Shown here in pieces: positions 24,838 to 33,439 of a DNA stretch of 43,840 nucleotides. The notes beneath the pieces are model-generated. The model did no database searches. It saw nothing but the letters and a program-made list of their open reading frames with translations, and was not told the DNA's origin. Every line of letters begins with the position of its first letter. Position 1 is the first letter of the stretch. Location: positions 1 to 43,840 of the forward strand of contig NZ_JAMKFA010000019.1 of the NCBI RefSeq assembly GCF_025499515.1. The letters are read 5' to 3'. Made by a program: the position numbers and the translations under genes. The stretch is from Flavobacterium odoriferum. Its GTDB lineage: Bacteria > Bacteroidota > Bacteroidia > Flavobacteriales > Flavobacteriaceae.

Positions 24838-25896
24838 ATGTTACAAATTGAAATAAAATCGAGTTTTGTTGAATTAGGGAATTTCTTACGTCAATTTTCT
24901 GAAGAAGGAAACGTTAAAGCAGCATCGGTTTTACAGAACGATTTGTTCTTTGATGACTTTGCATCTTTGATTGTACTTTCACAATCGCACAACGGTTGGT
25001 TTACACCTGAACAAGTAAAGTTTAGTGTCCAATCTTGGGCAAAAGCCTTAACCGTGGACAATCTAAATCAGTGGCTTTCGAACTATGATTTCTCAAAAAT
25101 TGAACCGAAGAAAGTGGGATTAATTTTAGCAGGAAATATTCCGTTAGTGGGTTTTCATGATTTTCTTTCAGTTCTGATTTCTGGTCATGATGTATTGGTA
25201 AAAACGTCTTCAAACGACCAACATTTATTGAAATTTTTAGCAAAATATTTAATTGCGATTCAACCTGAACTTAACTCAAAAATAACGTTTGTTGAAGGAA
25301 AATTAGAAGGTTTTGATGCCGTAATTGCCACAGGAAGCAACAATACGGCTCGCTATTTTGAATATTATTTCAAAGACAAACCAAGTATCATTCGTAAAAA
25401 CAGAAATTCGGTTGCCGTTTTAGACGGAACTGAAACTTTTGAAGATTTAGTAGGTTTAGGCGAAGATATTTTTAGATATTTTGGATTAGGTTGTCGTAAT
25501 GTTTCGAAACTTTTTGTACCGAAAGACTACAACTTTGATAATTTCTTTAAAGCAATGTACGAATATCGTGATGTGATTCAATATGAAAAATATGCGAACA
25601 ATTACGATTACAACAAAGCAGTTTTCTTGATGAGTAATTTTCAATTATTAGATAACGAGTTTTTAACGATTAAAGAAGACACGAGTTACGCCTCACCTAT
25701 TTCATCTGTCTTCTATGAATTCTACGAAAATTTAGAAGAAATCACAACTCGATTGAATGCTGATGCGGAACAAATTCAATGTGTGGTTTCAAAAGACTTA
25801 ATTCCAAATTCGGTTACTTTCGGGCAAACCCAACAACCAAAACTTTGGGATTATGCGGATAATGTGGACACTTTGGCATTTTTAAATAATTTGTAA
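24838..25896 (+). CDS. LuxC-like acyl-CoA reductase
   Basis: The 352-residue protein matches the LuxC/acyl-CoA reductase family, NAD(P)H enzymes that reduce acyl-CoA to the aldehyde through a cysteine thioester. Visible parts are AGNIPLVGFHDFLSVL (about 98-113), KTSSNDQHLLKF and FRYFGLGCRNVSKLFVP, where the Cys in GLGCRN is the likely catalytic residue. The family's Rossmann-like centre fits. It starts the plus-strand run with serC and serA, and a ferredoxin gene lies divergent. The physiological acyl substrate is unknown; no lux or aryl-polyene genes are near. Confidence 0.88.
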   Translation: MLQIEIKSSFVELGNFLRQFSEEGNVKAASVLQNDLFFDDFASLIVLSQSHNGWFTPEQVKFSVQSWAKALTVDNLNQWLSNYDFSKIEPKKVGLILAGNIPLVGFHDFLSVLISGHDVLVKTSSNDQHLLKFLAKYLIAIQPELNSKITFVEGKLEGFDAVIATGSNNTARYFEYYFKDKPSIIRKNRNSVAVLDGTETFEDLVGLGEDIFRYFGLGCRNVSKLFVPKDYNFDNFFKAMYEYRDVIQYEKYANNYDYNKAVFLMSNFQLLDNEFLTIKEDTSYASPISSVFYEFYENLEEITTRLNADAEQIQCVVSKDLIPNSVTFGQTQQPKLWDYADNVDTLAFLNNL

Positions 25897-25897
25897 T

Positions 25898-26017
25898 ATG
25901 AAAATTTCAAAAATCATCAAAATCCAAAAAGAGAAAGAAATACACAAACACGAACCCAATTTTAATTTGGAAGCAAAAGTGAATTCAAATCGAAAAACTT
26001 TAAAAAAGAAGAAATAA
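25898..26017 (+). CDS. Possible small basic protein (39 residues)
   Basis: A complete frame of 39 codons begins at an ATG 1 nt after the acyl-CoA reductase stop and ends before serC. It encodes a very basic, Lys-rich peptide (MKISKIIKIQKEKEIHKHEP start, KTLKKKK end). The tight spacing suggests translation after the reductase gene. No family is recognised, and Lys-rich short frames can arise by chance in AT-rich DNA, so it is tentative. Confidence 0.4.
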   Translation: MKISKIIKIQKEKEIHKHEPNFNLEAKVNSNRKTLKKKK

Positions 26018-26128
26018 GATTCCGAAATCGTTTTTGTTAATAAGATCTCATAATTATTGTAGTATTTAGACCTATTTTTTATTTAAGATTTCCGAAATTT
26101 GAACTTTAAATAAATAACTACAACTACA

Positions 26129-27199
26129 ATGAAAAAACACAACTACAGTGCAGGTCCATGTATACTTCCGCAAGAAGTATTCGAAAAATCAGCACAAGCT
26201 ATTTTAGATTTCAACAACTCAGGATTATCTATTTTAGAAATTTCACACCGCAGTAAAGATTTCGTAGCCGTTATGGAAGAAGCTAGAGCTTTAGTTTTAG
26301 AGCTTTTAAACTTGGAAGGAAAAGGATACGAAGTATTATTTTTAGGTGGTGGAGCCAGTTTAGAATTTTTAATGGTGCCTTACAACTTAATGAAAGTTGA
26401 CGGAAAAGCCGCTTATTTAGACACCGGAACTTGGGCAAGTGGCGCTATTAAAGAAGCCAAACATTTTGGAGAAACCGTAGTTGTAGCTTCATCAAAACCA
26501 GAAAATTACAATCATATTCCAAAAGGATATACTATTCCATCTGATGCAGATTATTTTCACTGCACTAGTAACAACACTATTTTTGGAACCCAAATGAAAT
26601 CGTTTCCTGAAGTAAATATTCCATTAGTTTGCGATATGAGTTCGGATATTTTTTCTCGTGTTTTAGATTTTTCAAAACTTGATTTAATCTATGCTGGAGC
26701 TCAAAAAAACATGGGACCAGCAGGTGCAACATTGGTAGTTGTAAAAAAAGAAATCTTAGGAAAAACTGGAAGAACTATTCCTAGTATGTTAGATTACCAA
26801 CAACACATTGACAAAGAAAGTATGTACAATACGCCTCCAGTATTTCCTATTTATGCGTCACTTTTAACGTTGCAATGGTTGAAAAACTTAGGTGGAATTG
26901 CCGCTATTGAAAAAATCAACGAAGCAAAAGCAAATTTACTTTACACTGAAATCGATAGAAATCCATTATTCAAAGGAGCAGCAGTCAAAGAAGACAGAAG
27001 TAACATGAATGTAACTTTCTTATTAAATGATGAAGCACATCAAGAAAAATTTGATGCTATGTGGAAAGCAGCTGGAATTTCAGGTTTACCTGGTCACCGT
27101 TCGGTTGGTGGTTATCGTGCTTCAATGTATAATGCGTTACCAATTGAGAGCGTTCAAGTTTTAGTGGATGTAATGCAAGAATTGGAAAATAAAATTTAG
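26129..27199 (+). CDS. serC: Phosphoserine aminotransferase
   Basis: This PLP enzyme turns 3-phosphohydroxypyruvate and glutamate into phosphoserine, and also serves pyridoxal phosphate synthesis. The 356-residue protein has [14 protein letters not shown] (4-17), [10 protein letters not shown] (73-82), the PLP lysine K193 in [12 protein letters not shown] and [15 protein letters not shown] near the C-terminus, the family's substrate-binding segment. It is followed 50 nt later by serA. serB is not seen in the window. Confidence 0.97.
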   Translation: MKKHNYSAGPCILPQEVFEKSAQAILDFNNSGLSILEISHRSKDFVAVMEEARALVLELLNLEGKGYEVLFLGGGASLEFLMVPYNLMKVDGKAAYLDTGTWASGAIKEAKHFGETVVVASSKPENYNHIPKGYTIPSDADYFHCTSNNTIFGTQMKSFPEVNIPLVCDMSSDIFSRVLDFSKLDLIYAGAQKNMGPAGATLVVVKKEILGKTGRTIPSMLDYQQHIDKESMYNTPPVFPIYASLLTLQWLKNLGGIAAIEKINEAKANLLYTEIDRNPLFKGAAVKEDRSNMNVTFLLNDEAHQEKFDAMWKAAGISGLPGHRSVGGYRASMYNALPIESVQVLVDVMQELENKI

Positions 27200-27249
27200 T
27201 AATTAGTGACTAGTAAATAGTAACTAGCGTAATAAAAATAATAAGTAAA

Positions 27250-28206
27250 ATGAAAGTTTTAGCAAACGACGGAATTTCAAAAAGTGGTATCAAAGCTTTA
27301 GAAAAAGGAGGTTTTGAAGTAATTACTACGAAAGTGGCTCAAGAACAAGTTGCCAACTATATTAACACACACGATGTAAAAGTAATTTTGGTTCGTAGTG
27401 CTACAAAAGTTCGTAAAGATATTATCGATGCTTGTCCAGGATTAAAAATCATTGGTCGTGGTGGTGTTGGAATGGATAACATTGATGTAGCTTATGCTCG
27501 TGAAAAAGGTTTACATGTAATTAATACACCAGCTTCATCATCAGAAAGTGTAGCCGAATTGGTTTTTGCGCATTTGTTTACAGGTGTTCGTTTTTTACAT
27601 GATGCCAACAGAAATATGCCTCTAGAAGGTGATACCAATTTTGACGGTTTGAAAAAAGCCTATGCCAACGGAATTGAACTTCGTGGTAAAACATTAGGAA
27701 TTATTGGTTTTGGCCGTATTGGTCAAGCAGTTGCAAAAATGGCTTTAGGATTAGGAATGAAGGTAATTGCTGCCGATAAATATGTTAATGAAGCGGTAAT
27801 TCGTGTGGATTTCTACAATGGACAATTTATTAATGTTGAAATTGTTACCGAATCTTTAGAAGATATCTTTAAGCATTCTGATTTTATCACATTACACGTT
27901 CCTGCACAAGATAGCTATGTAATTGACAAAGCCGAATTCCAGTTAATGAAAGAAAATGTAGGAATCGTAAATTGTGCTCGTGGCGGTGTAATTAATGAAG
28001 TAGCTTTAATTGAAGCTTTAGACGAAGGAAAGGTTTTATTTGCCGGATTAGATGTTTTTGAAAAAGAACCAACACCTGAAATTCAAATTTTAATGCATCC
28101 TAAAATTTCATTAACTCCTCATATTGGAGCTGCAACAGAAGAAGCTCAAGATAGAATTGGCACAGAACTTGCAGAGCAGATTATCAGTTTATTAAAAAAT
28201 AACTAA
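27250..28206 (+). CDS. serA: D-3-phosphoglycerate dehydrogenase (short form)
   Basis: This NAD-dependent enzyme opens serine synthesis from 3-phosphoglycerate. The 318-residue protein has the hydroxyacid dehydrogenase layout: NAD-binding GFGRIGQA (153-160), catalytic R244 in NCARGGVINE, acidic partner region in LDVFEKEP and catalytic H291 in TPHIGAATEEAQ. It has no C-terminal ACT domain, so serine feedback as in E. coli SerA is not expected. The position directly after serC supports serA rather than a general 2-hydroxyacid dehydrogenase. Confidence 0.9.
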   Translation: MKVLANDGISKSGIKALEKGGFEVITTKVAQEQVANYINTHDVKVILVRSATKVRKDIIDACPGLKIIGRGGVGMDNIDVAYAREKGLHVINTPASSSESVAELVFAHLFTGVRFLHDANRNMPLEGDTNFDGLKKAYANGIELRGKTLGIIGFGRIGQAVAKMALGLGMKVIAADKYVNEAVIRVDFYNGQFINVEIVTESLEDIFKHSDFITLHVPAQDSYVIDKAEFQLMKENVGIVNCARGGVINEVALIEALDEGKVLFAGLDVFEKEPTPEIQILMHPKISLTPHIGAATEEAQDRIGTELAEQIISLLKNN

Positions 28207-28245
28207 AAATTTAATATCTTTAACTGAACAAAAACTCTATAAATT

Positions 28246-28800
28246 ATGTTTGATCAACTCTCAGAATTAGTAAAACAATTTGGTGGTGAAGCTGTCGTAA
28301 ACAATCCAGCTGTGCCAAATGAACAAAATGATGCCGTAATGCAAGAAGCTGGAGGTTCAATCCTTTCGGGTTTAAAAGATATGGTTGCAAGTGGAAACAT
28401 TAGTGATTTAACTGGAATGCTAACTGGAAAAACACCAATTGATGGAAACAATCCAGTGGTAAAACAATTAACAGAAAAAGTAACTGGAAATTTAGGTGAA
28501 AAATTTGGTTTATCATCTGATGCTGCAGGAAGCGTTGCTGGTGGATTGATTCCACAAATTTTAGGTGGATTACTTAACAAAGCTAAAGATCCAAACCAAC
28601 CTGGATTTAACATGAACGATTTAGTAAGTGCTATTTCTGGTGGTAAGGGCGGTGGATTAATGGACGCAGTTACTAAATATGGAGGTCAATTTGGTTTAGA
28701 CCAAAATAACGACGGAAAAGTTGATATGAGTGATGCTATGTCTGCCGTAACCAAAAAAGGTGGATTAGGCGGTTTACTTGGAAAACTTTTTGGAAAATAA
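28246..28800 (+). CDS. DUF937/YidB-like protein
   Basis: The 184-residue protein begins MFDQLSELVKQFGGEAV and has hydrophobic Gly-rich helices (AAGSVAGGLIPQILGGLLNKA, about 97-114, and the GGKGGGLMDAV region). An EF-hand-like loop DQNNDGKVDMSDA (about 154-166) could bind calcium, and the end is GGLGGLLGKLFGK. This pattern fits the YidB/DUF937 family. The function is unknown. It is cytoplasmic by sequence (no signal peptide) and follows serA by 39 nt. Confidence 0.75.
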   Translation: MFDQLSELVKQFGGEAVVNNPAVPNEQNDAVMQEAGGSILSGLKDMVASGNISDLTGMLTGKTPIDGNNPVVKQLTEKVTGNLGEKFGLSSDAAGSVAGGLIPQILGGLLNKAKDPNQPGFNMNDLVSAISGGKGGGLMDAVTKYGGQFGLDQNNDGKVDMSDAMSAVTKKGGLGGLLGKLFGK

Positions 28801-28820
28801 AATTTCTATCACAAATATCT

Positions 28821-28847
28821 AAAAGCATCGATACTCTCGATGCTTTT
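28821..28847. terminator. Terminator after the DUF937-like gene
   Basis: An 11-bp stem (AAAAGCATCGA with TCGATGCTTTT) closes a 5-nt loop and is followed by a T run on the plus strand. Confidence 0.88.
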
Positions 28848-28880
28848 TTTTATCTTTATACTTTCTAAATAACAAAAGAT

Positions 28881-29312
28881 ATGAAATCAATTGTTGTACT
28901 ATTATTTGCAGTCTTTTCAATACTTGTGGCTTGTAATTCATCAAAAACTCAAAAAAAATTTGATGATAATCCAAAACTGGATAGCGATACTATTCGTATA
29001 TCAAACAAAGAAATTGAATATGATGTTATTATTATTGATGGTGGATTTACATCTTGGTTTAATACTTATGCAAAACCAAGAAGTTTTTACACACAATCGT
29101 ATTTAGAAGCAAGAAATAGAGTTTGGGTTTTAGAATGGAACAGAAGGGCAATGTTACCTTCTCAGTACAACCCAAATTTATATGAAATGACAATTAATTA
29201 TGAAACCAATGTTGATTATGGACACGAAGTAAATTATATGATTTACAACTATTTAGTCTATTTTCAGCTTACAAACAAACAACAATTAGGCGGTTTTGTT
29301 CCAAGAATTTAA
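28881..29312 (+). CDS. Lipoprotein, DUF6146-like
   Basis: The 143-residue protein has a lipoprotein leader (MKSIVVLLFAVFSILVAC). A conserved-looking mature domain rich in Tyr and Trp follows (IDGGFTSWFNTYAKP, SYLEARNRVWVLEWNRRAM, YEMTINYETNVDYGHEVNYMIYNYLVYF). Proteins with this composition and length occur widely in flavobacteria as DUF6146, of unknown function. It is followed 3 nt later by a small membrane protein, probably in the same operon. Confidence 0.8.
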   Translation: MKSIVVLLFAVFSILVACNSSKTQKKFDDNPKLDSDTIRISNKEIEYDVIIIDGGFTSWFNTYAKPRSFYTQSYLEARNRVWVLEWNRRAMLPSQYNPNLYEMTINYETNVDYGHEVNYMIYNYLVYFQLTNKQQLGGFVPRI

Positions 29313-29315
29313 CTT

Positions 29316-29648
29316 ATGAAAAAACTTAAACTACGCTGGAATGTTTCTTCAAACTGGCAATTAACCATTATTTTTATTGTATTTGCAATTACAGGCTTTA
29401 GTTCATTACAATTAGCTAAACCTTTTTTAACTTTAATAGGTATACCCGAAACATTTCAACCGCATTGGTTATATAGAGTTTTGAGATTAGTCCTAATTTT
29501 TCCAATTTATCAAGTATTATTAGTGTTTGTAGGTTTTGTTTTTGGACAATTCAACTTTTTTTGGGAATTTGAAAAGAAAATGTTAGACCGAATGAAATTA
29601 GGTTTCATTTCTAAATATGTAGATTCTAAACTAAAAAAGGAGCAATAA
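29316..29648 (+). CDS. Two-helix membrane protein, DUF6787-like
   Basis: The 110-residue protein has hydrophobic segments at about 17-37 and 53-78 around the loop TLIGIPETFQPHWLYRVLR, and an amphipathic C-terminal part (WEFEKKMLDRMKLG). The layout fits the small flavobacterial DUF6787 family, role unknown. It follows the DUF6146-like gene by 3 nt. Its stop codon lies within the loop of the terminator shared with the convergent gene. Confidence 0.78.
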   Translation: MKKLKLRWNVSSNWQLTIIFIVFAITGFSSLQLAKPFLTLIGIPETFQPHWLYRVLRLVLIFPIYQVLLVFVGFVFGQFNFFWEFEKKMLDRMKLGFISKYVDSKLKKEQ

Positions 29649-29659
29649 AGCTCCTTTTT
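29634..29659. terminator. Bidirectional terminator between convergent genes
   Basis: A 10-bp stem (AAAAAGGAGC with GCTCCTTTTT) closes the loop AATAAA, which contains the TAA stop of the plus-strand gene. The minus-strand gene's stop starts just after it. Confidence 0.85.
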
Positions 29660-29971
29660 CTATTCTTGTCCTTTGCCTCCTTTAATAACATAGGTGTAAA
29701 ACCAAGTTATCGTAAATGTTGGTATGAAATCAATAAACGGAACTAATTCTTCAATAAAGCCAAAAACACCGGCTAATTTTCCAATAGTTCCTTTGTACAT
29801 TGTTATTAATAATATTCCCGAAATTGGTGCCCAAACTAAATCAGTTACTTCTGCAAAAACAGGAACCAAATAAGACAACATCCCTATTCCATCAAACAAT
29901 AAACTCAAAATTAATTTTGAAGTTTTATCACTCTTTACAGGTTGAACTGGATTATTTACTATTTCTGTCAT
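29660..29971 (-). CDS. Small membrane protein, unknown
   Basis: From the ATG at 29971 (MTEIVNNPVQPVKSDKTSKL) it encodes 103 residues. A longer frame to 30010 adds a hydrophobic piece of poor quality, and the polar start is more plausible. Hydrophobic segments cover about 21-44, 48-63 and 77-96, and the end is basic (YVIKGGKGQE). No family name is certain. It follows folE on the same strand. Confidence 0.7.
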   Translation of the reverse strand: MTEIVNNPVQPVKSDKTSKLILSLLFDGIGMLSYLVPVFAEVTDLVWAPISGILLITMYKGTIGKLAGVFGFIEELVPFIDFIPTFTITWFYTYVIKGGKGQE

Positions 29972-30018
29972 TTTATATTTTATAAATTCTATTACGAATA
30001 TACAAAACAAATGCCAAA

Positions 30019-30687
30019 TTATTCTTTGTGAATCATTTTATAAAAATCATCACGAAATTCCTTCTGATTAAAAAAGCCGCCATACTGTAAAGTTGAAGTA
30101 TAACTACTCTCATCTTTAATACCTCTACTCGATACACACAAGTGTGTTGCTTCAACCACAATCATAACATTATCTGTTTCTAAAACCGATTTCAATTCGT
30201 TGAAAATTTGCATAATCATTCGCTCTTGAACTTGTGGTCTTCGTGCATAATAATCAACAATTCGATTTAATTTTGATAAACCAATTACTTTTCCGGAAGA
30301 AACATAACCAATATGGGCTTTTCCAACAATAGGTAAAAAGTGATGCTCGCAAGTTGAATTAAAACTAATATTCGCTTCCACCAACATTTTATCATACTTA
30401 TACGAATTATCAAAAACCGAAATCTTTGGTTTGTTCGCAGGATTTAATCCCGAAAAAATTTCCTGAACAAACATTTTTGCCACACGATGCGGTGTTCCTT
30501 GCAAACTATCATCTGTTAAATCTAAACCTAATTCTTTCATGATGATTTCAAAATGGTGTTCAATAACCTCCATTTTTTCTGCATCCGATTTTACAAAAGC
30601 ATCAGCTCTTAAAGGTGTTTCGGCTGAAGTCATTTGGTGATTGTCGCCAATAATGTCAAATATTTCTTTTTCAATAGTAGTATTCAT
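30019..30687 (-). CDS. folE: GTP cyclohydrolase I
   Basis: The enzyme converts GTP to 7,8-dihydroneopterin triphosphate, the first step of folate synthesis. The 222-residue protein has DDSLQGTPHRVAKMFVQEI and zinc/active-site residues in STCEHHFLPIVGKAHIGYVS (Cys and His), then GLSKLNRIVDYYARRPQVQERM and HLCVSSRGI with the second zinc Cys. All family residues are present. It starts 16 nt after msrA ends on the same strand. Confidence 0.97.
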   Translation of the reverse strand: MNTTIEKEIFDIIGDNHQMTSAETPLRADAFVKSDAEKMEVIEHHFEIIMKELGLDLTDDSLQGTPHRVAKMFVQEIFSGLNPANKPKISVFDNSYKYDKMLVEANISFNSTCEHHFLPIVGKAHIGYVSSGKVIGLSKLNRIVDYYARRPQVQERMIMQIFNELKSVLETDNVMIVVEATHLCVSSRGIKDESSYTSTLQYGGFFNQKEFRDDFYKMIHKE

Positions 30688-30702
30688 AGCAATTCTTCCC
30701 TT

Positions 30703-31356
30703 CTATTTTAATTTTGATTTATAATATTTGCGTAACTTTTCTAATTTTGGTGCAATCACCATTTGACAATAACCTTGACTTGAATTCTGATTGTAATAAT
30801 TTTGATGATAATCTTCTGCAGGATAAAATACGGTTGCCGAAGACACTTTTGTTACCACTTTTTTATCGTATAGTTTTTCTTTTTCAATTAGCGAAATGTA
30901 ATTTTCTGCTTTTTCTTTTTGTTCCAAAGAATGATAGAAAACTTCACTTCTGTATTGAGTTCCCACATCGGCACCTTGACGATTTAAAGTAGTTGGATCG
31001 TGCGTTGCAAAAAATATTTCCAATAAATCTTCATAGGCAACTTCAGCTGGATTAAATGTTATCTGAATTGCTTCTGCATGTCCGGTTGTTCCTGTACAAA
31101 TAGCTGCGTAAGTTGGATTTTTGGTCGAACCACCAATGTATCCAGAAACGACCTTATCTACTCCTTTAATATCTAAAAACACTGCTTCTGTACACCAAAA
31201 ACATCCTCCGGCAAATGTTGCTATTTCCATACCTTCTGCTACTTTTAATTTAATTGGTTCTTTGAATTCTTCTTTAACAACAGGTTTTTCTTTTGCAGTG
31301 CAAGCACTAAAAACCAAAGACAAAATTAATGATAACCCTTTAATACTATTCTTCAT
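30703..31356 (-). CDS. msrA: Peptide-methionine (S)-S-oxide reductase, lipoprotein form
   Basis: The enzyme reduces methionine-S-sulfoxide in damaged proteins. The 217-residue protein has a lipoprotein leader ending SAC (lipid Cys19), which places this copy in the cell envelope. The catalytic motif FAGGCFWCTEAVF has nucleophile Cys52, and C55 may help recycle it. Other family parts are GYIGG, HAEAIQI and GTQYRSEVFYHS. It is co-directed with folE, though the link is probably only positional. The lipoprotein form fits repair of envelope proteins. Confidence 0.95.
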   Translation of the reverse strand: MKNSIKGLSLILSLVFSACTAKEKPVVKEEFKEPIKLKVAEGMEIATFAGGCFWCTEAVFLDIKGVDKVVSGYIGGSTKNPTYAAICTGTTGHAEAIQITFNPAEVAYEDLLEIFFATHDPTTLNRQGADVGTQYRSEVFYHSLEQKEKAENYISLIEKEKLYDKKVVTKVSSATVFYPAEDYHQNYYNQNSSQGYCQMVIAPKLEKLRKYYKSKLK

Positions 31357-31379
31357 GATTTTTTGGTTATTTTGTTTAA

Positions 31380-31387
31380 CAAATGTA
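31380..31387 (-). promoter_or_regulatory. Candidate -7 box of msrA-folE
   Basis: The minus strand reads TACATTTG, a TAnnTTTG match 24 nt upstream of the msrA ATG. No clear -33 TTTG was found. Confidence 0.45.
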
Positions 31388-31507
31388 ATAAATAATTAAA
31401 CATAAAATAGGTTTTAACTAAACTTTATACTTTGATTTACGACAATAGACAGCGAATAGTTTTTTTATTAGTCAAAAATCTTTGTTTCTTTGTACAAATC
31501 TTGGATT

Positions 31508-32173
31508 ATGATACTAGCAAAAAATCTACATAAATATTACGATGCTCTACACGTTTTAAAAGGCGTTGACTTGCACATTAAAAAAGGAGAAATCGTTTCA
31601 ATTGTTGGTGCTTCTGGTGCCGGAAAAACAACTTTATTGCAGATTTTAGGCACATTAGACCTTCCTAAAAAAGAAAACAATACCGTTTTAGAAATTAATG
31701 GAGAATCGGTGCTGAACTTGAACGATAAAAACTTATCAAAATTTAGAAACACCCATTTGGGTTTCATATTTCAGTTTCATCAATTGTTACCCGAATTTAC
31801 TGCTTTAGAAAATGTTTGTATTCCAGGATTTATAGCCAATCGCGATAAAAAAGAAGTGGAAACCGAAGCCAAACGTTTATTATCTTATTTAGGTTTAGCC
31901 GAAAGAACACATCACAAACCAAGTGAACTTTCGGGCGGAGAACAACAACGTGTTGCGGTTGCAAGAGCTTTAATTAACAAGCCAGCGGTTATTTTTGCCG
32001 ATGAACCTTCGGGGAATTTAGATACAACAACAGCTGAAAATTTACACGAATTGTTTTTTAAATTGCGTGATGAATTTGGGCAAACCTTTGTAATTGTAAC
32101 CCATAACGAAGAATTGGCAAACATGGCCGATAGAAAACTGACTATGGTGGATGGGAATATTGTATCGATTTAA
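31508..32173 (+). CDS. lolD: ABC transporter ATPase, LolD-like
   Basis: From the ATG at 31508 ([20 protein letters not shown]) it encodes 221 residues; an ATG six codons earlier (MYKSWI) is less likely. It has Walker [12 protein letters not shown] (about 35-45), the Q-loop [10 protein letters not shown], signature [15 protein letters not shown], Walker [13 protein letters not shown] and the H-loop VTHNEEL. The ATPase is closest to the LolD/MacB group, which powers lipoprotein release or export. Its permease partner is not in the window, as is usual in Bacteroidetes. TIGR02757 follows 3 nt later. Confidence 0.9.
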   Translation: MILAKNLHKYYDALHVLKGVDLHIKKGEIVSIVGASGAGKTTLLQILGTLDLPKKENNTVLEINGESVLNLNDKNLSKFRNTHLGFIFQFHQLLPEFTALENVCIPGFIANRDKKEVETEAKRLLSYLGLAERTHHKPSELSGGEQQRVAVARALINKPAVIFADEPSGNLDTTTAENLHELFFKLRDEFGQTFVIVTHNEELANMADRKLTMVDGNIVSI

Positions 32174-32176
32174 AAT

Positions 32177-32935
32177 ATGAATCGTTCCGAGTTAAAAGAA
32201 TTTCTTGACGAGAAAGTCGAATTTTACAACAATCTAAATTTCATTGAAAGCGATCCGATTCAGATTCCGCATTTGTATTCTGTAAAAGAAGATATTGAAA
32301 TTGCTGGGTTTCTTGCAGCAACAATTGCTTGGGGAAATCGCAAAATGATTATCAACAATGCAAAAAAAATGATGGATTTGATGGGAAATTCGCCTTACGA
32401 TTTCGTCATGAGTCATTCAGAAATACAATTGGAATCGTTAGAAAATTTCGTTCATCGCACTTTTAATGGGCAAGATTTTGTTGGATTCGTAAAAGGTTTA
32501 CAACACATTTACCAAAATCATAACGGATTAGAAGCGGTTTTTTCGAGAGAAAATCCAACAATGCAACACACCATTTCCGAATTTAAACAATTGTTTTTTG
32601 AAGCACCACATTTGGCACGAACTGAAAAACACATTTCAGACCCATTGAATGGTTCGGCAGCGAAACGCATTAATATGTATTTGCGTTGGATGATTCGTAA
32701 AGATAACAAAGGAGTCGATTTAGGCATTTGGAATAGCATTTCTCCTGCTCTGCTTTCTTGTCCGTTGGATGTACATTCGGGCAATGTGGCAAGGAAATTA
32801 GAATTGCTAAGTCGCAAACAAAACGATGCTAAAGCTTTAGCTGAATTGGACGAAAATTTAAGAAAGTTAGATTCGAATGACCCAGTCAAATATGATTTTG
32901 CATTATTTGGTTTAGGCGTTTTTGAAGGGTTTTAG
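32177..32935 (+). CDS. TIGR02757 family protein
   Basis: The 252-residue protein matches TIGR02757, small all-helical bacterial proteins of unknown function that some annotations place near DNA glycosylase or helix-hairpin-helix folds. Recognisable parts are ADPIQIPHLY-type SDPIQIPHLYSVKEDIEIAGFLAATIAWGNR in pieces, HRTFNGQDF, KRINMYLRWMIRKDNKGVDLGIW and the final KYDFALFGLGVFE. These Cys-poor conserved motifs recall HhH-GPD base-excision proteins, but no catalytic Lys is certain. Its end overlaps the convergent gene by 4 bases. Confidence 0.88.
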   Translation: MNRSELKEFLDEKVEFYNNLNFIESDPIQIPHLYSVKEDIEIAGFLAATIAWGNRKMIINNAKKMMDLMGNSPYDFVMSHSEIQLESLENFVHRTFNGQDFVGFVKGLQHIYQNHNGLEAVFSRENPTMQHTISEFKQLFFEAPHLARTEKHISDPLNGSAAKRINMYLRWMIRKDNKGVDLGIWNSISPALLSCPLDVHSGNVARKLELLSRKQNDAKALAELDENLRKLDSNDPVKYDFALFGLGVFEGF

Positions 32936-33435
32936 TTTTTATTTAAGAATTTAGCAATTGATTTGCAATTGGTTATCAAAACATATCCAATAAGCAAATT
33001 CAAAAACTTAATTCCTGTCCAAAAATAATTCGACTCATAGTTTGAAAAAGGAGAATTTGAAATTCTCAACTTAAATTCGTTGATTAAATCCATCAATAAA
33101 TTTGGAAAACTACTTATAATCATAAAACCGCCAATTAATATAATTGAAAATTTATATAATGAATCGATATTCAAATTTCCAATGATTATGTGGTCGTCAT
33201 CAAAAGATTTTGTCAATTTTAATTTATCAATAATAAAATCGGTTTTGTATAATAAGAATACAAACAATGCAATCAGAAGTAAAATTGAACTAATTATGAT
33301 AAAAAAATACCAAAAATCATCTTTCATAAAATAAAAGTTTGAGAAATTTTGTGGAATAAATGAAAATAATGAAAGAACTAATGAATATAATCCAAATATC
33401 TTTATTACTAATCTAAAAAAATCTCTCTTTGTCAT
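32932..33435 (-). CDS. Membrane protein of unknown function
   Basis: The 167-residue protein has hydrophobic segments at about 10-28, 42-66, 90-112 and 139-158. They are separated by polar parts with SFDDDHIIIGNLNIDSLYKF in the middle. It is co-directed with pyrF, 4 nt downstream of it, and overlaps the TIGR02757 end by 4 bases. The local sequence is more AT-rich than its neighbours, and no family is recognised. Confidence 0.68.
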   Translation of the reverse strand: MTKRDFFRLVIKIFGLYSLVLSLFSFIPQNFSNFYFMKDDFWYFFIIISSILLLIALFVFLLYKTDFIIDKLKLTKSFDDDHIIIGNLNIDSLYKFSIILIGGFMIISSFPNLLMDLINEFKLRISNSPFSNYESNYFWTGIKFLNLLIGYVLITNCKSIAKFLNKN

Positions 33436-33439
33436 ATTA

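Noticed and set aside
24828..24846. Two GTTACAAA words around the acyl-CoA reductase ATG, similar to TGTAACA reversed
   Set aside because: Spacing is 11 bp rather than 21, it overlaps the start codon and no -7 box follows at the right distance, so it is not counted with the twin-repeat promoters.
33080..33334. 84-codon plus-strand frame in the membrane-protein gene after pyrF
   Set aside because: The minus-strand frame has clear membrane helices and the right spacing to pyrF; the plus-strand one has only AT-rich composition.
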